Assembly (NCBI GenBank): GCA_039621445.1
Contig: CP154956.1
Coordinates: 6,677,009 to 6,741,008 of the forward strand
Length of the DNA stretch: 64,000 bases
Origin: Euglena gracilis
Taxonomy: Eukaryota > Euglenida > Euglenophyceae > Euglenales
Reading direction: 5' to 3'
The first letter of the stretch is position 1, and each line of letters opens with the position of its first letter. Shown piece after piece: positions 52,994 through 64,000 of the stretch. Made by a program: the position numbers and the translations under genes. Below the pieces are notes generated by a model, which was not told where the DNA came from, did no database searches, and was given only the letters and a program-made list of their open reading frames with translations.

Positions 52994-53404
52994 GTGGACC
53001 AGGTTTTGGCCCCAGTGAAGGGCTTAAACAGGACTGCACAAGACAACTGTAAATAAAGATTTACTCCCCCCCAAATATCCCCCCCCCCCCCAAATACAAA
53101 AACTCCCCAAAATATAAAACCCCCCTGGGGACCTTGAAATCCCGCCCGAATATAAACCTCCCCCCGCTTTGCGCCGGAAGGAAAAAAAATTGACAAAATC
53201 TCCAACATAGAGCCCAACAAATAATTGTTGGCCAAAACTAATCAAATGACACAAAATAGCAATTGCACCCACCTCAGAAAGGCGATCCAAACCAACAGAA
53301 TGATTTTGGTTCTCTGACAATCTTGATATCTTTTGAAATTTTCATGTGATCAAAAGACTACTGCTACGAGAGGTATTGCAAAAACTGGGCCCCACACTAG
53401 ACAT

Positions 53405-53520
53405 TTACACCCCCCCACCCACACACCCCCCCACCCCCCCCACCCCCCCCACACACACACCCCACACACACCCCACCCACCACCCCCGCCCCCCCCCCCC
53501 CCACCCAACATTACAAAATA
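53405..53520. repeat. C/CA-rich simple sequence
   Basis: CCCCCCACCC and CACACACCCC runs. Further poly-A and poly-C blocks continue to about 53900, producing long artefactual frames on both strands. Confidence 0.85.
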
Positions 53521-54255
53521 ACAACAAATGGTGGAAAAAACACCCACCTTTTTTGTTCTGGTGGTACCAATGGACCCAAAAAAAAAAAAAGGCGGGGGGG
53601 TGTTGGGGGGGAAAAAAACAAAACAAAACGCAAACCATCATAAAAAAAAAAAAGATATTGATGATCAAAAAAAAATCAAAAAAAATTCCAAGAGAAAAAA
53701 AAAAAAAATTCCAACAAATAACCAAAAAAAACAAAAAAAAAGTGGTTTTCCATCAAAAAATCGTTGGGGTTCAAAAAATTTTCAAAAAACCCCCGGCCAA
53801 ACACCGGGTGTGAAATGCTGTGGTGGGGGGGGTGGAACCCCCCCCCCCCCCCCCCCCCCCACCCCCCCTTCCCCCCCCTGCCCACCCCCCCACACTGGCC
53901 CACTGCGGGCTCTGTTTTTGCCACCGAAAATTCTTTTCAAAATTCCAGCAAAAATGAAACCGCAAAAGCAAAAAACCAGCGAACTCCAAAATGGAAAAAA
54001 AAACAATTTCTGGCATCGCTGGGGCTTCGTTTTTGCAATATATACGGCCACCGACGGGGGGTCCGGTGGCCTACCCCCACCGCGCAGGGGGGGGGGCTTG
54101 GGCCCCCCCCCCCCAATATCACAGACCCCCCACACCCCCCCCACACCTGTGGGCTCCAGTTTTTTTGCAACATATGTGCGTTGAATGTTCGTCGACAAAA
54201 AATGTTTATTTTAATTTGCAGTTTTTGCAGTCTTGTATGGGTGGGAGATATACAA

Positions 54256-54770
54256 TCATTTAGTCACCGGCCAACCCCCCCCCCCCCCATGGGTGACTGA
54301 TTTTTCAGAGTAACTGTCTGGTTTTTGGTCCGGACCCCCTCCCTCAGGGGGGGGGGCAAAAAAACAAAAGTGACTGGCGCCAAAGGCACCGCAAATTATT
54401 TGGCTTTTTTCACATTTGTGGTCATGTTTCCCTTGGGTTCCAGCGTGGCCGACCCCCCCCCCCCGAGGTAAAAGTCGTTGGTTGCAAACCACCCAAGGAC
54501 TGATTTTTGGCTTTTTTTGAGACTGACTATCATCAAAAATGCCATTTTTGACCAAGTTTGCCGAAAATTGCCATTTTGGGGGCGTTTTGGGGTCATTTTG
54601 GGGGTCTGATTTTCACCGACAGTTCCTCGGTTTATAAACCCCTGCCAATTATATCTCCCTCCCTTTGGCTTGGCAACAAACTTCTGGGGGAATTTGTCAT
54701 CCATGTCGTGCCATTTCAGTTGGAGCTACCAGGGGGAGGGTTCAAAAAGTGACTGACTGATTTTGTGCTT
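54256..54770. repeat. TGACTGACTG family repeat
   Basis: Shares GTCACCGGCCAACCCC, a core AAAATTTTTTGG-CTTTTT...GTCA.ATTTCCC, and TGACTGACTGATTTT with blocks at 36545-36775 and 46550-46800. No coding content seen. Confidence 0.55.
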
Positions 54771-54819
54771 GAAAGCAAGCCCCTCCAAACACTTGGCATT
54801 TTGTGGTGTTGTCGGGATC

Positions 54820-54925
54820 TGTCGAGACTTGTCGGGATTTGTTGGAATTTGTCGGAAGGGCTCCTCCAGAGGGCCAAAAGAACCTGTTGTCGGGATTTGT
54901 CGGGATTTGTCAGGATTTGTCGCTG
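54820..54925. repeat. TGTCGGGATT simple repeat
   Basis: Repeats of GGGATTTGTCGGGATTTGTC in two clusters around an inverted GGGCTCCTCCAGAGGGCC stretch. Confidence 0.8.
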
Positions 54926-55039
54926 GAGGTGTTTTCTTGAAAGTCCGCCCCCCCCCCCCCGGGGCCGCTGAGCCGGTGTGGCCCTGGCCATAATGCCCAC
55001 CCCCGCCCCTCAGGCCGCACACTCCACCTTCACATGCAT

Positions 55040-55161
55040 GAGCGCATTGCCGCACGTTGGGCGTCACTGGCGGGCGGCGGCGGTGTTGGAGGTGCCGGAC
55101 GACGGTAGTGCTTTGCAGTCTGACGCCGAGGAGGAGGAGGAGGAGGAGGAGCAGGGGTGAC
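55040..55161 (+). CDS. Possible acidic exon
   Basis: GC-rich frame reading VGRHWRAAAVLEVPDDGSAL then QSDAEEEEEEEEQG, the Glu run being a GAG repeat. All frames are open here, so the call is weak. Confidence 0.2.
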
Positions 55162-55987
55162 TGGATTCAAGCTGTGTTGGGGTTGAGGAGAGGCGGCGTC
55201 AGGGGTCTTTTTAAGGAAGTGTACATGTTCTCCCCATGAAGGAGAATGGGGGCTGGTGCCATAGACAGGCGGGGGGGGGGAGGTCACTTTTGACCGGGGG
55301 GTGGGGTCGGGTTTTGGGGTGGGTAGTGAGTGCTATGCACACCCCCCGGCGCCGAAGACGGGGCCGAAGATGCCCATTTTCAAGAGAAAATTGGCTGGGT
55401 CGGCAGGCAGCAGGACCCAAAACCGACCCCCCGGGGGGAGTGTGCATGTCATGGGCAGGCACCCCGTAACACAAGGCACCCCCTCCAAGGATGGTAGAAA
55501 GAAGCCTAGGCAGAGTGGTGTGATTATCTTAATGTAATCTCAAGTAGAAGGCATTTGCTCAAAGATTCGCAGTCGGGGGGGGGGGTTCGACTGCAGCCAG
55601 TCCAAATTTGGCTTGTGAAAATCCCCTGGGGCGGGTCCGCAAGCAGTGCTAGCTAATGGGGTTTTTCCCCAGTGACCGGTCCGCCCGAAGCACCGATTTT
55701 CTTCGACCTCAAAAACTTACCAAATAATTAAACTTACCAATTTTGGCCATGTTGTTTTGGGAACAAAATCAGCCAAAAAACCATCAAAAACCTCATTTCC
55801 ACCTCAGCGCGTAGCGCTGGAGGAATTTTTTTCCAGCCAGGTGGACCCCTGGAGACCGGAGTCCGGGGGACTCCCCGGATCCGGGAGGGGGTTCCGGAGC
55901 CGGTGGCTTTTTCCCAGTGTCAAGCAAAATGGCTGGCCAGTGGACCCCCCCGGGTCGTCAAGCAAAAGCCTGCACTGAATTGTCTTG

Positions 55988-56165
55988 ATTTGTATTCAAA
56001 TCAACTCTGCGTTTGTGACTGTGTCAATGGAGGGCGTATGTTGGACGGAGTATTAACATTTTGCTCATCCCTGAGCGCGAAGAATGGGACCCGAGTCTAC
56101 CTGAGGGGTTTCAACAAGGTGGATTCCAACGTGCAATATGTCTCCCTTCTTCTCCCTGAACAGCC
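55988..56165 (+). CDS. Possible exon, unrecognised
   Basis: Reads LYSNQLCVCDCVNGGRMLDG, VLTFCSSLSAKNGTRVYLRG then FNKVDSNVQYVSLLLPEQ. Composition is protein-like, with an NGT glycosylation motif. Splice ends are not identified. It may belong with the E exons upstream. Confidence 0.35.
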
Positions 56166-57699
56166 ATCCCCCTTAAGCCTTCACTCTCCCTACCTCGACA
56201 AGCCAATACTTCAACCCACCCCCCAAATACACCCTGGGTGCACTTTTTGGAGGATTACTGAGATCCCAAAGGGGGGGGGGTCTTGTTTTGGGAGGTGTAT
56301 TTGTTTTGGATGTTGCTGAACATTTTGGTTGAAAACAGCTTTCCTGCTGCTGTGGGAGGGGTTCAAAAAGTTTGATTTTTCACAAGGAACAAAAATTTTC
56401 GCGAAATTTTTTAGCATATGAAAAAAAATGGGAAAATCAAAAATATTTTCGAATTTTCAAAGGTCACCCAGTTTTGGATGATTTGCACAATTTTTGGTTG
56501 GGGTCGACTTTTGGGCATTTGGGGGTCTATTTTTTGGATTTTTGCGCAAAATTAGCAAGGGCCAAGGGGGGGGTGCAGAATGCTTATTTCCCTTATTTCG
56601 CATATTTGGTTGTTTTTTTTTCAGCTAAAAAAACGCAAGTTTGAGAAAAGCACTTATTTTTTCGCATATTTTCCGCTTATTTAGTGGTAATTTTGAGGTT
56701 TTGCGGGGGCTTTCCACCGCATATTTGCCCGTTTCTGCACATTTTGACCACATATTTTTTGGGTCAGTTTAGGCAGGGGGATTATTGGCATCTGTATTTT
56801 TTGACAATTTCCGCAATTTTCCTCAGTTTTCTGAAGATGCAGTTTTCTAAATATTTCTGAACTCCTCCCGGAGCAGGTTTTTATCTGAGGCCAAATTTTT
56901 CATCCATTTTTTTTTGCCATTTTCGTTGTTTTCTTAAGATTATCAAATTCCATTCTTTTGGAATCAGTAGATTCCCTAAGTTTCAAAAATCATGTTTTTT
57001 AGAGTTTTTTTTTGCGGATAAAGTGTGAGCAACAGCTCAAAGATGCCAAATTGTGAAGTTTTTCCAAGTCACCTCCAGGCACAGGTATATTCCTTCCGCA
57101 CAATTCTGGGCCTATTTGGATTATTTTTGGCCACGGTCAGGCATTTTTGGGGCATTATTGGTCACTTTCGGACATGTTTTGGCCATCTTGGGCCAACCAC
57201 TTTTTGAACAGTTTAGCCGCTTTGGTTGCCAAATTACTCTGTAAGGTGAAAAATGACTGAAACGACCTTAAAAAATGGCCCAACGTGGCTTGAAATGGCC
57301 CAAAAATGGCTCAAAACGGTTGAAAATGTTCGAAGGTAGCCAAGAATGGTCGATAATCGCCCTAATATGGTACCAAGTTGGCGCAAAATGGCCTGAAATG
57401 AACAATGGGTGGATGACCAAACATGGGCCAGTTTTGGAAAAATCGCACATTTTCCGCCTCATTTTCCGCTTCTTTACCGTATATTCCTGCTTATTTTAGC
57501 GTTTATTGGGTCTCTTTGGCTCTTCCCCCCCTGTAAGGGTCTCGTTTTGGGCAGGGTTTTATTCTGATTCAATCTCCTGGCGACTTTGACTTAATTTTGT
57601 GCTCCACTTATTTTCCTATGTGAACGGACCCCACCAACTCAAACCACAAAATTCTGCAACACCTTTTTTCCGGACGTTCTAGACAGACATTGGATTCCC

Positions 57700-57909
57700 C
57701 TATGGAATGGAATGGGCCTCACCTTGCACTGGGAAGTTGATCTTCCCGATGACGAGGTTCCCACCAGCCTTTTCTTCCCCTGGCACATTGAGATGAGAAC
57801 ACGTGTGCTTGGTTTGCTTCTTTCGGCGGAAATTCTAGTGATTTGGTGTGTGATTCCTGATCCATGCCAGCAAATGACATTCATTCTGAGCACGTCAATA
57901 AATCACTGA
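57700..57909 (+). CDS. Last exon of an unrecognised gene (plus copy)
   Basis: Reads MGLTLHWEVDLPDDEVPTSL, FFPWHIEMRTRVLGLLLSAE then ILVIWCVIPDPCQQM and stops at TGA 57907-57909. An inverted relative with the same frame end (LLLSADVIGTYCVTPDPHQQ) lies at 59286-59385, which supports real coding. A CA/GCAC microsatellite follows at once. Confidence 0.45.
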   Translation, partial: LWNGMGLTLHWEVDLPDDEVPTSLFFPWHIEMRTRVLGLLLSAEILVIWCVIPDPCQQMTFILSTSINH

Positions 57910-57926
57910 ACTGTCCCCGCCCAAGC

Positions 57927-58240
<314 letters not shown>

Positions 58241-58331
58241 ATATGAATGTGTCTATGTGAACAGATTGATGTTGGTGGTCGGAACGAGGGCTTCAAGGGA
58301 GGGCACAGAATGAAAGGTGGGCGCATCTTGC

Positions 58332-58592
58332 CTAAGTGTGTGCGCCTGTGTTCAACACAGTTTGCATCCCCAGCAGCGGAATCTCAGTCACTGCGTGCCA
58401 TTTCAAAGCCCCCTCCTCCAGAAAAGCTCGTTCATTCTGAATGCGCGTGCAGTTTGCATCAGAATTGGTTTTGGAGTGAGCCAAAAGAGCAGTGGAGAAA
58501 ACCTCGCTGTCAGAAAGGAAGAGGAAAGCCAAGATTCGTGGTTTGTTTGACTCCAAGTTCAACACGGTGTCTAAACTTTGCACAGGGTCCAC
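58332..58592 (-). CDS. Open segment, strand undecided
   Basis: The minus strand reads TVLNLESNKPRILAFLFLSD, SEVFSTALLAHSKTNSDANC and ERAFLEEGALKWHAVTEIPL. A plus frame (SFILNARAVCIRIGFGVSQK) is also plausible. One of them is probably coding; splice ends are not visible. Confidence 0.3.
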   Translation of the reverse strand: MDPVQSLDTVLNLESNKPRILAFLFLSDSEVFSTALLAHSKTNSDANCTRIQNERAFLEEGALKWHAVTEIPLLGMQTVLNTGAHT

Positions 58593-59149
58593 GTGGATCG
58601 GGCTAAAGTTATTTGAGTGATCTTTTGGTCTCTGCCCCCTACTCCGTTATCACCGGCAAAAAGGGGGAGTTATTTTAATGGTTTTTCCCCCCCAATGCAA
58701 AATTATTATTAAGTACGTAAGGGCAGTCCAAAGGGGGGGGTGTTTGTGGATTCATTGTGAGGGTTCTTTGTACCTTTTTCAAAAAAGATGACTTAATGCC
58801 CCCGGGGGGTCCATTAAGAATCCAGGGGTGGGGCGTACGACAGATCCCGCCTCCGACCTTCGGGATTCTTCGGTCCGCTGCGCCTTGGAACTGCGCCAGA
58901 TCCAGCAAAATCGGTCGATCCAGGAAACTGAGCACTTAATTTGAGGAATGGGGTTGGGGTTGGGATCGGCGTGCTGAAGATTTGGTCTTTTTTAGGACCA
59001 AGTTAGTCCAGAAGTTAGGGTCCCCCTTGGGGAAGCATCAAGAATCTGGCTGCTGGTGAACCATTTTTTTTTTGTGTGTGAAATTGATGGAGGTCACAAC
59101 CAAATGCTGAGCTGCTATCAACGAAATGCATTGCATTACATACAGACAC

Positions 59150-59352
59150 AAACATGACACATATGTGCACATAGACACGTTCATATTTGTGTGTGTGTGT
59201 GCGCGCGCACGTGTGTGTGTGTGTGTGTATGTGTGTGTGTGTGTGTGTGTCTATGTGTGTGTGCGTGCGCTTGGGCGGAGGCAGTTCAATAATTTATTGA
59301 CCTGCTCGGAGTGAATGACATCTGCTGGTGTGGATCAGGAGTCACACAATAA
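59150..59352 (-). repeat. Inverted copy of the 57.84-58.26 kb block
   Basis: In inverse orientation it repeats CCTGATCC..GCCAGCA.ATG, GTCAATAAAT...TGAACTG, CCGCCCAAGC, a shorter GT/CA microsatellite (59189-59271), and AAATATGAA.GTGTCTATGTG. Similarity is about 85% by eye. Confidence 0.85.
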
Positions 59353-59517
59353 GTCCCTATAACGTCCGCCGAAAGAAGCAAACCAAGTCACAGGGATGAT
59401 GCACGCGTAGCTGAGCGTCCACCCGTTGAAGAGAAGGCTGGATCCCTCGCAGGAGGAGCTGGATGCGCTCGCGGCCTCGCTTGGCCAGGCAGAATTTTTC
59501 GCTGAGGCCGACATCAC
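59286..59517 (-). CDS. Inverted relative of the 57.7-kb exon with upstream exon-like segment
   Basis: 59286-59385 reads LGLLLSADVIGTYCVTPDPH then QQMSFTPSRSINY and stop, matching the plus copy. Just upstream, 59395-59517 reads VGLSEKFCLAKRGRERIQLL then LRGIQPSLQRVDAQLRVHHP, between an AG acceptor (CCCATGCAG) and a GT donor (CCCT|GTGACT). How the two segments join is not clear. Confidence 0.4.
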
Positions 59518-60212
59518 CTGCATGGGAAGCATGGGAATTCCAAGGTACACAGATCCGACCGCCCTCCCCCCCCTTGTGGTTGTGCTCATGGCCAAAAGTG
59601 ACTGGGCACTCGGCCAAGGCAATTTCGGTGCCAGGTGCTGGAAACCCAGAAAAGTGCATATTTTGGGGCACTTTTCGGTCCACGACCAGGCACCCGACCT
59701 CTCCGTCGAGGGGGGGGGGACTGCCTCCCTCCCCACGCATTCGATGGCACTCTAAGACCCCCTTCTGCGGGGCAGGTCAAATTTGGCCTGTGCTGGGCAT
59801 CGAGGTGGACGACACAGGGGCAGGGCCTGCTGTGATGCCGCTACGCTGCACCCCATTTGAGCCAAACGTTCCACTGTCTCAACACAGTTTGTTCACTGCC
59901 CCCCCCCCCCACAGTTCTACACAATTTTTTTGGATTGTGAGTGGTTTAGGTGCAATTTTTTTTTCTGATTTATGGTATATTTATTGAACGCATTTTCCTC
60001 TTCTTTGTGCACCGTGAAACCTCCCTCACAAACAAAAACAATCATTATTCCAAGAAACGGCCAACGCACATGTATTTTATCATTATTTTAGGATTCCCTG
60101 TTCCTACTTCCTTTTGAGTTTCTGAAACTTGATGTCAACGTTTTTAGGTTCTTTCCGAGAGCTTAAATTGCACATAAATTTCATCCTCAAAACTGACAAA
60201 AGAAATAGCAGC

Positions 60213-60395
60213 TCACAGCACGCCAGGCTCTGGCCGCAGGACACCGGAGGCGATGGAGACGACGGGTCGGCCATTCCATTGGAGGCGGTGGAGGAGGTGG
60301 AGTTCATGCCCCTGCCCTTCACCGATGCCAAACCTTCCCGCCCCGACCTTTGCTGCCACAAAATGGTTGAGAGACATCTCGCCATCTCCTTTTTC
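60213..60395 (+). CDS. Possible acidic exon, unrecognised
   Basis: GC-rich third positions in the frame ARLWPQDTGGDGDDGSAIPL, EAVEEVEFMPLPFTDAKPSR then PDLCCHK. The minus strand is also open. It is followed by a long ACAC(C/A) repeat that would lie in an intron. Confidence 0.35.
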
Positions 60396-60479
60396 TGAGC
60401 AGAGACGAGCACAAGCAAACACTTGTAAACATTACCGTATAAAAAATGCGCAAAAAAACAACAACCCCACCTGTACTGA

Positions 60480-60802
60480 GCCACCCACCCACCCACCCAC
60501 CCTCCCTCCCACCCTCCCACCCACACAGAGACACAGACACATACAACATAACACACCACACCACACCACACCACACCACACCACACCACACCACACCACA
60601 CCACAACACAACACAACACAACACAACACAACACACCACACCACACCACACCACACCACACCACACCACAACACACCACAACACAACACAACACAACACA
60701 ACACAACACAACACAACACAACACAACACAACACAACTCAACTCAACACACCACACCACACCGCACCACACCACACCACAACTCAACTCAACTCAACTCA
60801 AA
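60480..60802. repeat. ACACC/ACAAC pentamer repeat block
   Basis: CCCA/CCCT units (60480-60525), then alternating runs of CACAC and CAACA pentamers, ending in ACTCA units. Six-frame ORFs here are artefacts. Confidence 0.97.
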
Positions 60803-60896
60803 ACCACAGTCACGCACAGACCCCCCCTCCAGCACACACTCGTCATATCCCATGCGTGCAATGCAAATAAATGCATCTTCTCCTCTTGCCGATGTC

Positions 60897-61061
60897 CGGT
60901 GGAGCCCTTCCTGCCCCTATTCTCGGCCATCCCCCCGCCCGGCGCACAAGTCTGTCGCCGCTACACTGAGGAGGGCTACGCCGTGGTGACGGACAAGGAC
61001 GACCACGGCATGGAGGTGGTGTACACCATGGAGGCCGGGCCCCCGCTGCCACCCATGCATT
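60897..61061 (+). CDS. Exon with PPG-type beta-rich motif, first copy
   Basis: Reads VEPFLPLFSAIPPPGAQVCR, RYTEEGYAVVTDKDDHGMEV then VYTMEAG, with strongly GC-rich third positions. The pattern PPG..V..R....G.AVV......Y recurs at 62 kb. It resembles a small SH3/Tudor-like barrel (inference). The printed TGA at 61062 may lie in the next intron. Confidence 0.45.
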
Positions 61062-62035
61062 GATGCATTGGGGGTAGCATAGGGGACAGACCTTCGGCGC
61101 CGGGGGGGGGGGGGAGGTGTTCTAGCACTGCTCCCCTGACCCCTGACCCCTGACCCAGACCATGGTCGAAAGTGCCTCACCCCCCCCCCCTGCTTGCCCA
61201 TTGCACCCACCCCTAGGGGTGCGACCTTCCTTAAAAAGGAGCCTGGCCTGGGGGGAAATCCCATAAAATGCCCGGCTGCCTCTCCCCCAAAGGTCCAGTT
61301 TCTTTTAAAGGGTCATTAAAGGGTGGCACCCACCCAGGCTAAACAAACAAACCCGGTGGGGGAGTCGACTCCCCCCTCCACCGTGGCACTTATCGCCTTC
61401 GAACTTTGACCTAAAATTGCGCCCCTGGAAAATCGGGGGACCCTAACCCTATGCTTTCCAACAACCCGATGTGGACACATTTCGAGCCTCAGGGCAACCT
61501 TGAAAAATTTTGGGTGTGGGTCCCTGAGCGAACAAGCACCATTTTGGCTTAAAATTGTGACCCAACTTCATGGGCTTTTCCACAGGGCTGCCTTGTGCTA
61601 TGAGGTGCCTGCGCGTGCCAGACACCCTCCCCTTGGTGTCATACGACCTGCCAGACAGGCCGTGGCTGCCTGGAGGTCACACAGTTGGGCCCAGGCTTCT
61701 CACCCGGGGGGGGGGGTTGGTTTTGGGTCCTGGCTCCAGCCAACCCAGCCAATCTTCCCTTGAAAACGACCATTTTCGGGCGAAGTTTGAAGGGTTGGTG
61801 ACCCCCAACCAAGGTCAGGGCTGAACGAGAATCCTGGAAAGCCCATGGGTGGGGTCAACCCCCCCCCCAATCCTGGTGTCCCCCCAACCCCCATAAATAA
61901 GTACATACATAAATAAGCATTTATGTGTTTATGTACCCGCCCCAAAATTTATGTGACCACCAAACTTTTTTTAACCTCTCATGTGCTTGTCGACCAGCTT
62001 TTTTCCCGTGTTTCCTGTCCATTGAGTGTTCCTCA

Positions 62036-62154
62036 TGTTCCCTCCGGGGAGTCCTGTTTTGTTTGAGCGTAGTGATGGCACCTCTGTTGCTGCTGTGGTT
62101 ATTGGTCCCTTACCTCATGGGGAGAAATATTACCGTTATGAAATTGCACCTTTT
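62036..62154 (+). CDS. Exon with PPG-type beta-rich motif, second copy
   Basis: Reads MFPPGSPVLFERSDGTSVAA then VVIGPLPHGEKYYRYEIAPF. Alternating hydrophobic residues and conserved PPG, R, DG and VV positions match the segment at 60897. Splice sites are not identified; lower GC at third positions than the first copy. Confidence 0.45.
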
Positions 62155-63185
62155 TGGCTTTTGGTTTTGGTTTGTTTTGGGGGGTGGTACGGCGAGGTTG
62201 GGGGGGGGTAGGAACCTGTTCGTGGGAGAGGGGGCGGCGCGCGTACTGTTTATATGCCATATGTACAATACATATGGCACGTATACACACCTGTGCTGTG
62301 CAACCTGTCAAGCAAGCTTCACCAAACATTTTATTTGACAAAAGTTTTTTGTCCCCTGTGCCCCGGACCAGGGCGTCGCTGACTTCAGAAGGGATCCCCT
62401 CCTCGGGTCCAGCCAACCAGGATTCCACCCTTAAACCCCCCGGTCGATGAGTTGTAGTTCTTGTCCGGTTGCCTGAAGGGCGGCTAGATGGCGACGGTTT
62501 TTTTTGTTCGGGTCGGTTCAAAAAGGAGACAAAATGGGCAAAAATGAGTTAAACATGGGCTGCCCAGCTCAAAATTATGTCGAAAATCGGTTTTGTGCTG
62601 ATTTTGGTGGCTTTTTGTGTTTTTTTTTTCTTCAGTTTTGATCTTTGGCACCTGGGGTTCGACCCCGGGTTGGGCCTAGTTCAGGCCAGGGATCCCGGGG
62701 GTCTGCCAGTTGCCTTTTTTCCAGCCCAAACTTTCGGAGCCGGACCACCCCCCTGGGGGTCCCCAGGCGACACCCTAATCAGAGGCCACCTGTGGAAGGA
62801 GGCGGGAGTGGGGCTGGTATTCTGGATGACCATAACCCCCCCCCAAATAAGATCCGGGTGTTATTTTTGGGTCTGTTAATGGAGACCTCCAGGGGGGGGG
62901 GGGTCTTTTTTGGATTTTTTTCTTGACCGACCTGGGCCCGAAACAAGCATTATTTCCCAGGATCCCAAAGCACTAAAAAGTTTCCTTCCCATTCGTGCCA
63001 TGTGTAAATTGGTACAATTTGACATTTACCATGTTTTTTTTGGAACTCAAGATATTCATCATTCTCCTGTCTGAAGTTGGGGTTTTTTGGTTATTATTCA
63101 CGAAAAGTTTTCACCGTCTCCGGCGCTTCGCACCGTCGGGGGTGGTCTTATTATGGGGTGGGGGTTTAGGTGCTTCCCGGGTGGT

Positions 63186-63356
63186 GCACCCTGGGCAGGT
63201 GTTCCCTGTCGTCGCACCCGATTGCGGGGGCCTGCCTTTGTCCAGCAGCGTGGTGGGGTCCATCGGGGACTTCCAAGTCGGCGGCGAAGACAACGACGTG
63301 ACCGTCGGTATGCGCCACGTTCCCGGAGACAAACGACATCCTCTTTGGGTGGGTTT
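63186..63356. CDS. GC-rich open segment, strand undecided
   Basis: The plus strand reads SSSVVGSIGDFQVGGEDNDV then TVGMRHVPGDKRHP. The minus strand reads RMSFVSGNVAHTDGHVVVFA then ADLEVPDGPHHAAGQ. Both have exon-like composition. One is probably an exon. Confidence 0.3.
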
Positions 63357-63547
63357 CATGTCCGTATTTTTCCCCCAGTTTTTCCCCCAATTTCCATCAA
63401 CCCGACAACAACAACGAACTTGACCCCCCCAGCCCCAACCTGAGATGATCTCTTCAATTAATTTCCAACTAAGTGGAGAATGAGTTCTTTGGCAAACCCC
63501 GCACCAGTGACCTCTGGGGTCACAGGGGTGGGGGATTTTCCATTTGG

Positions 63548-63994
63548 NNNNNNNNNNNNNNNNNNNNNNNNNNNNNNNNNNNNNNNNNNNNNNNNNNNNN
63601 NNNNNNNNNNNNNNNNNNNNNNNNNNNNNNNNNNNNNNNNNNNNNNNNNNNNNNNNNNNNNNNNNNNNNNNNNNNNNNNNNNNNNNNNNNNNNNNNNNNN
63701 NNNNNNNNNNNNNNNNNNNNNNNNNNNNNNNNNNNNNNNNNNNNNNNNNNNNNNNNNNNNNNNNNNNNNNNNNNNNNNNNNNNNNNNNNNNNNNNNNNNN
63801 NNNNNNNNNNNNNNNNNNNNNNNNNNNNNNNNNNNNNNNNNNNNNNNNNNNNNNNNNNNNNNNNNNNNNNNNNNNNNNNNNNNNNNNNNNNNNNNNNNNN
63901 NNNNNNNNNNNNNNNNNNNNNNNNNNNNNNNNNNNNNNNNNNNNNNNNNNNNNNNNNNNNNNNNNNNNNNNNNNNNNNNNNNNNNNNNNNNNNN
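63548..63994. other. Assembly gap (447 N)
   Basis: Run of N; six bases (CTCGTG) follow to the end of the window. Confidence 1.
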
Positions 63995-64000
63995 CTCGTG

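Noticed and set aside
53346-54300. Pro-rich or Gly-rich ORFs near poly-C and poly-A runs
   Set aside because: Caused by homopolymers; no consistent splice or codon signal.
60104-60870. 205- to 210-codon ORFs on both strands
   Set aside because: Most of their length is the ACACC/ACAAC pentamer repeat.

Overview
The window looks like nuclear DNA of a photosynthetic-lineage protist, most likely a euglenid. Three things point there. One gene is split into about 22 short exons over 19.5 kb. Coding segments are GC-rich at third positions and sit in repeat-dense, homopolymer-rich DNA. Above all, most intron ends do not follow GT-AG. Instead, bases +4 to +6 of the intron pair with bases -8 to -6, most often as CAG/CTG, and the pairing continues into a longer stem. 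That is the signature described for nonconventional introns of euglenids. Species cannot be named from this sequence alone.

Left part (4.4-26.6 kb), minus strand: a complete SulP/SLC26-type anion (sulfate) transporter model with membrane domain, STAS domain and Ser-rich tail (exons from 26558 down to 7048). About 126 bp downstream, in the same orientation, follows a second gene model (6922 down to 4446) for an unrecognised protein with three membrane helices. The two genes mix hairpin-type introns with a few GT-AG introns. Several introns carry, or consist of, inverted-repeat elements that begin CAG, end CTG and are flanked by perfect 8-bp duplications. Two of these elements are themselves introns of the second gene, and the splice points inferred from the reading frame lie inside the duplication so that one exact copy is restored.

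Middle part (26.6-50 kb): mainly repeats. Three diverged minus-strand ORFs share a helical pattern and CxxC motifs, and each sits in a different repeat-bounded element (31.2-32.2, 37.7-41.0 and 42.5-43.7 kb). There are also 32-bp and 76-bp tandem arrays, long palindromes, terminal-inverted-repeat elements and segmental duplications.

Right part (50-63.5 kb): scattered plus-strand segments that look like exons of at least one unrecognised multi-exon gene (50.2-53.0 kb). Next come a tail-to-tail pair of related gene 3' ends with CA/GCAC microsatellites, and two exons with a repeated PPG-type beta-rich motif. A 447-base assembly gap ends the window. No rRNA, tRNA, CRISPR or bacterial operon was seen. 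Exon models were built by hand from reading frame, protein-family pattern and intron-end pairing; RNA data would be needed to fix the uncertain junctions.
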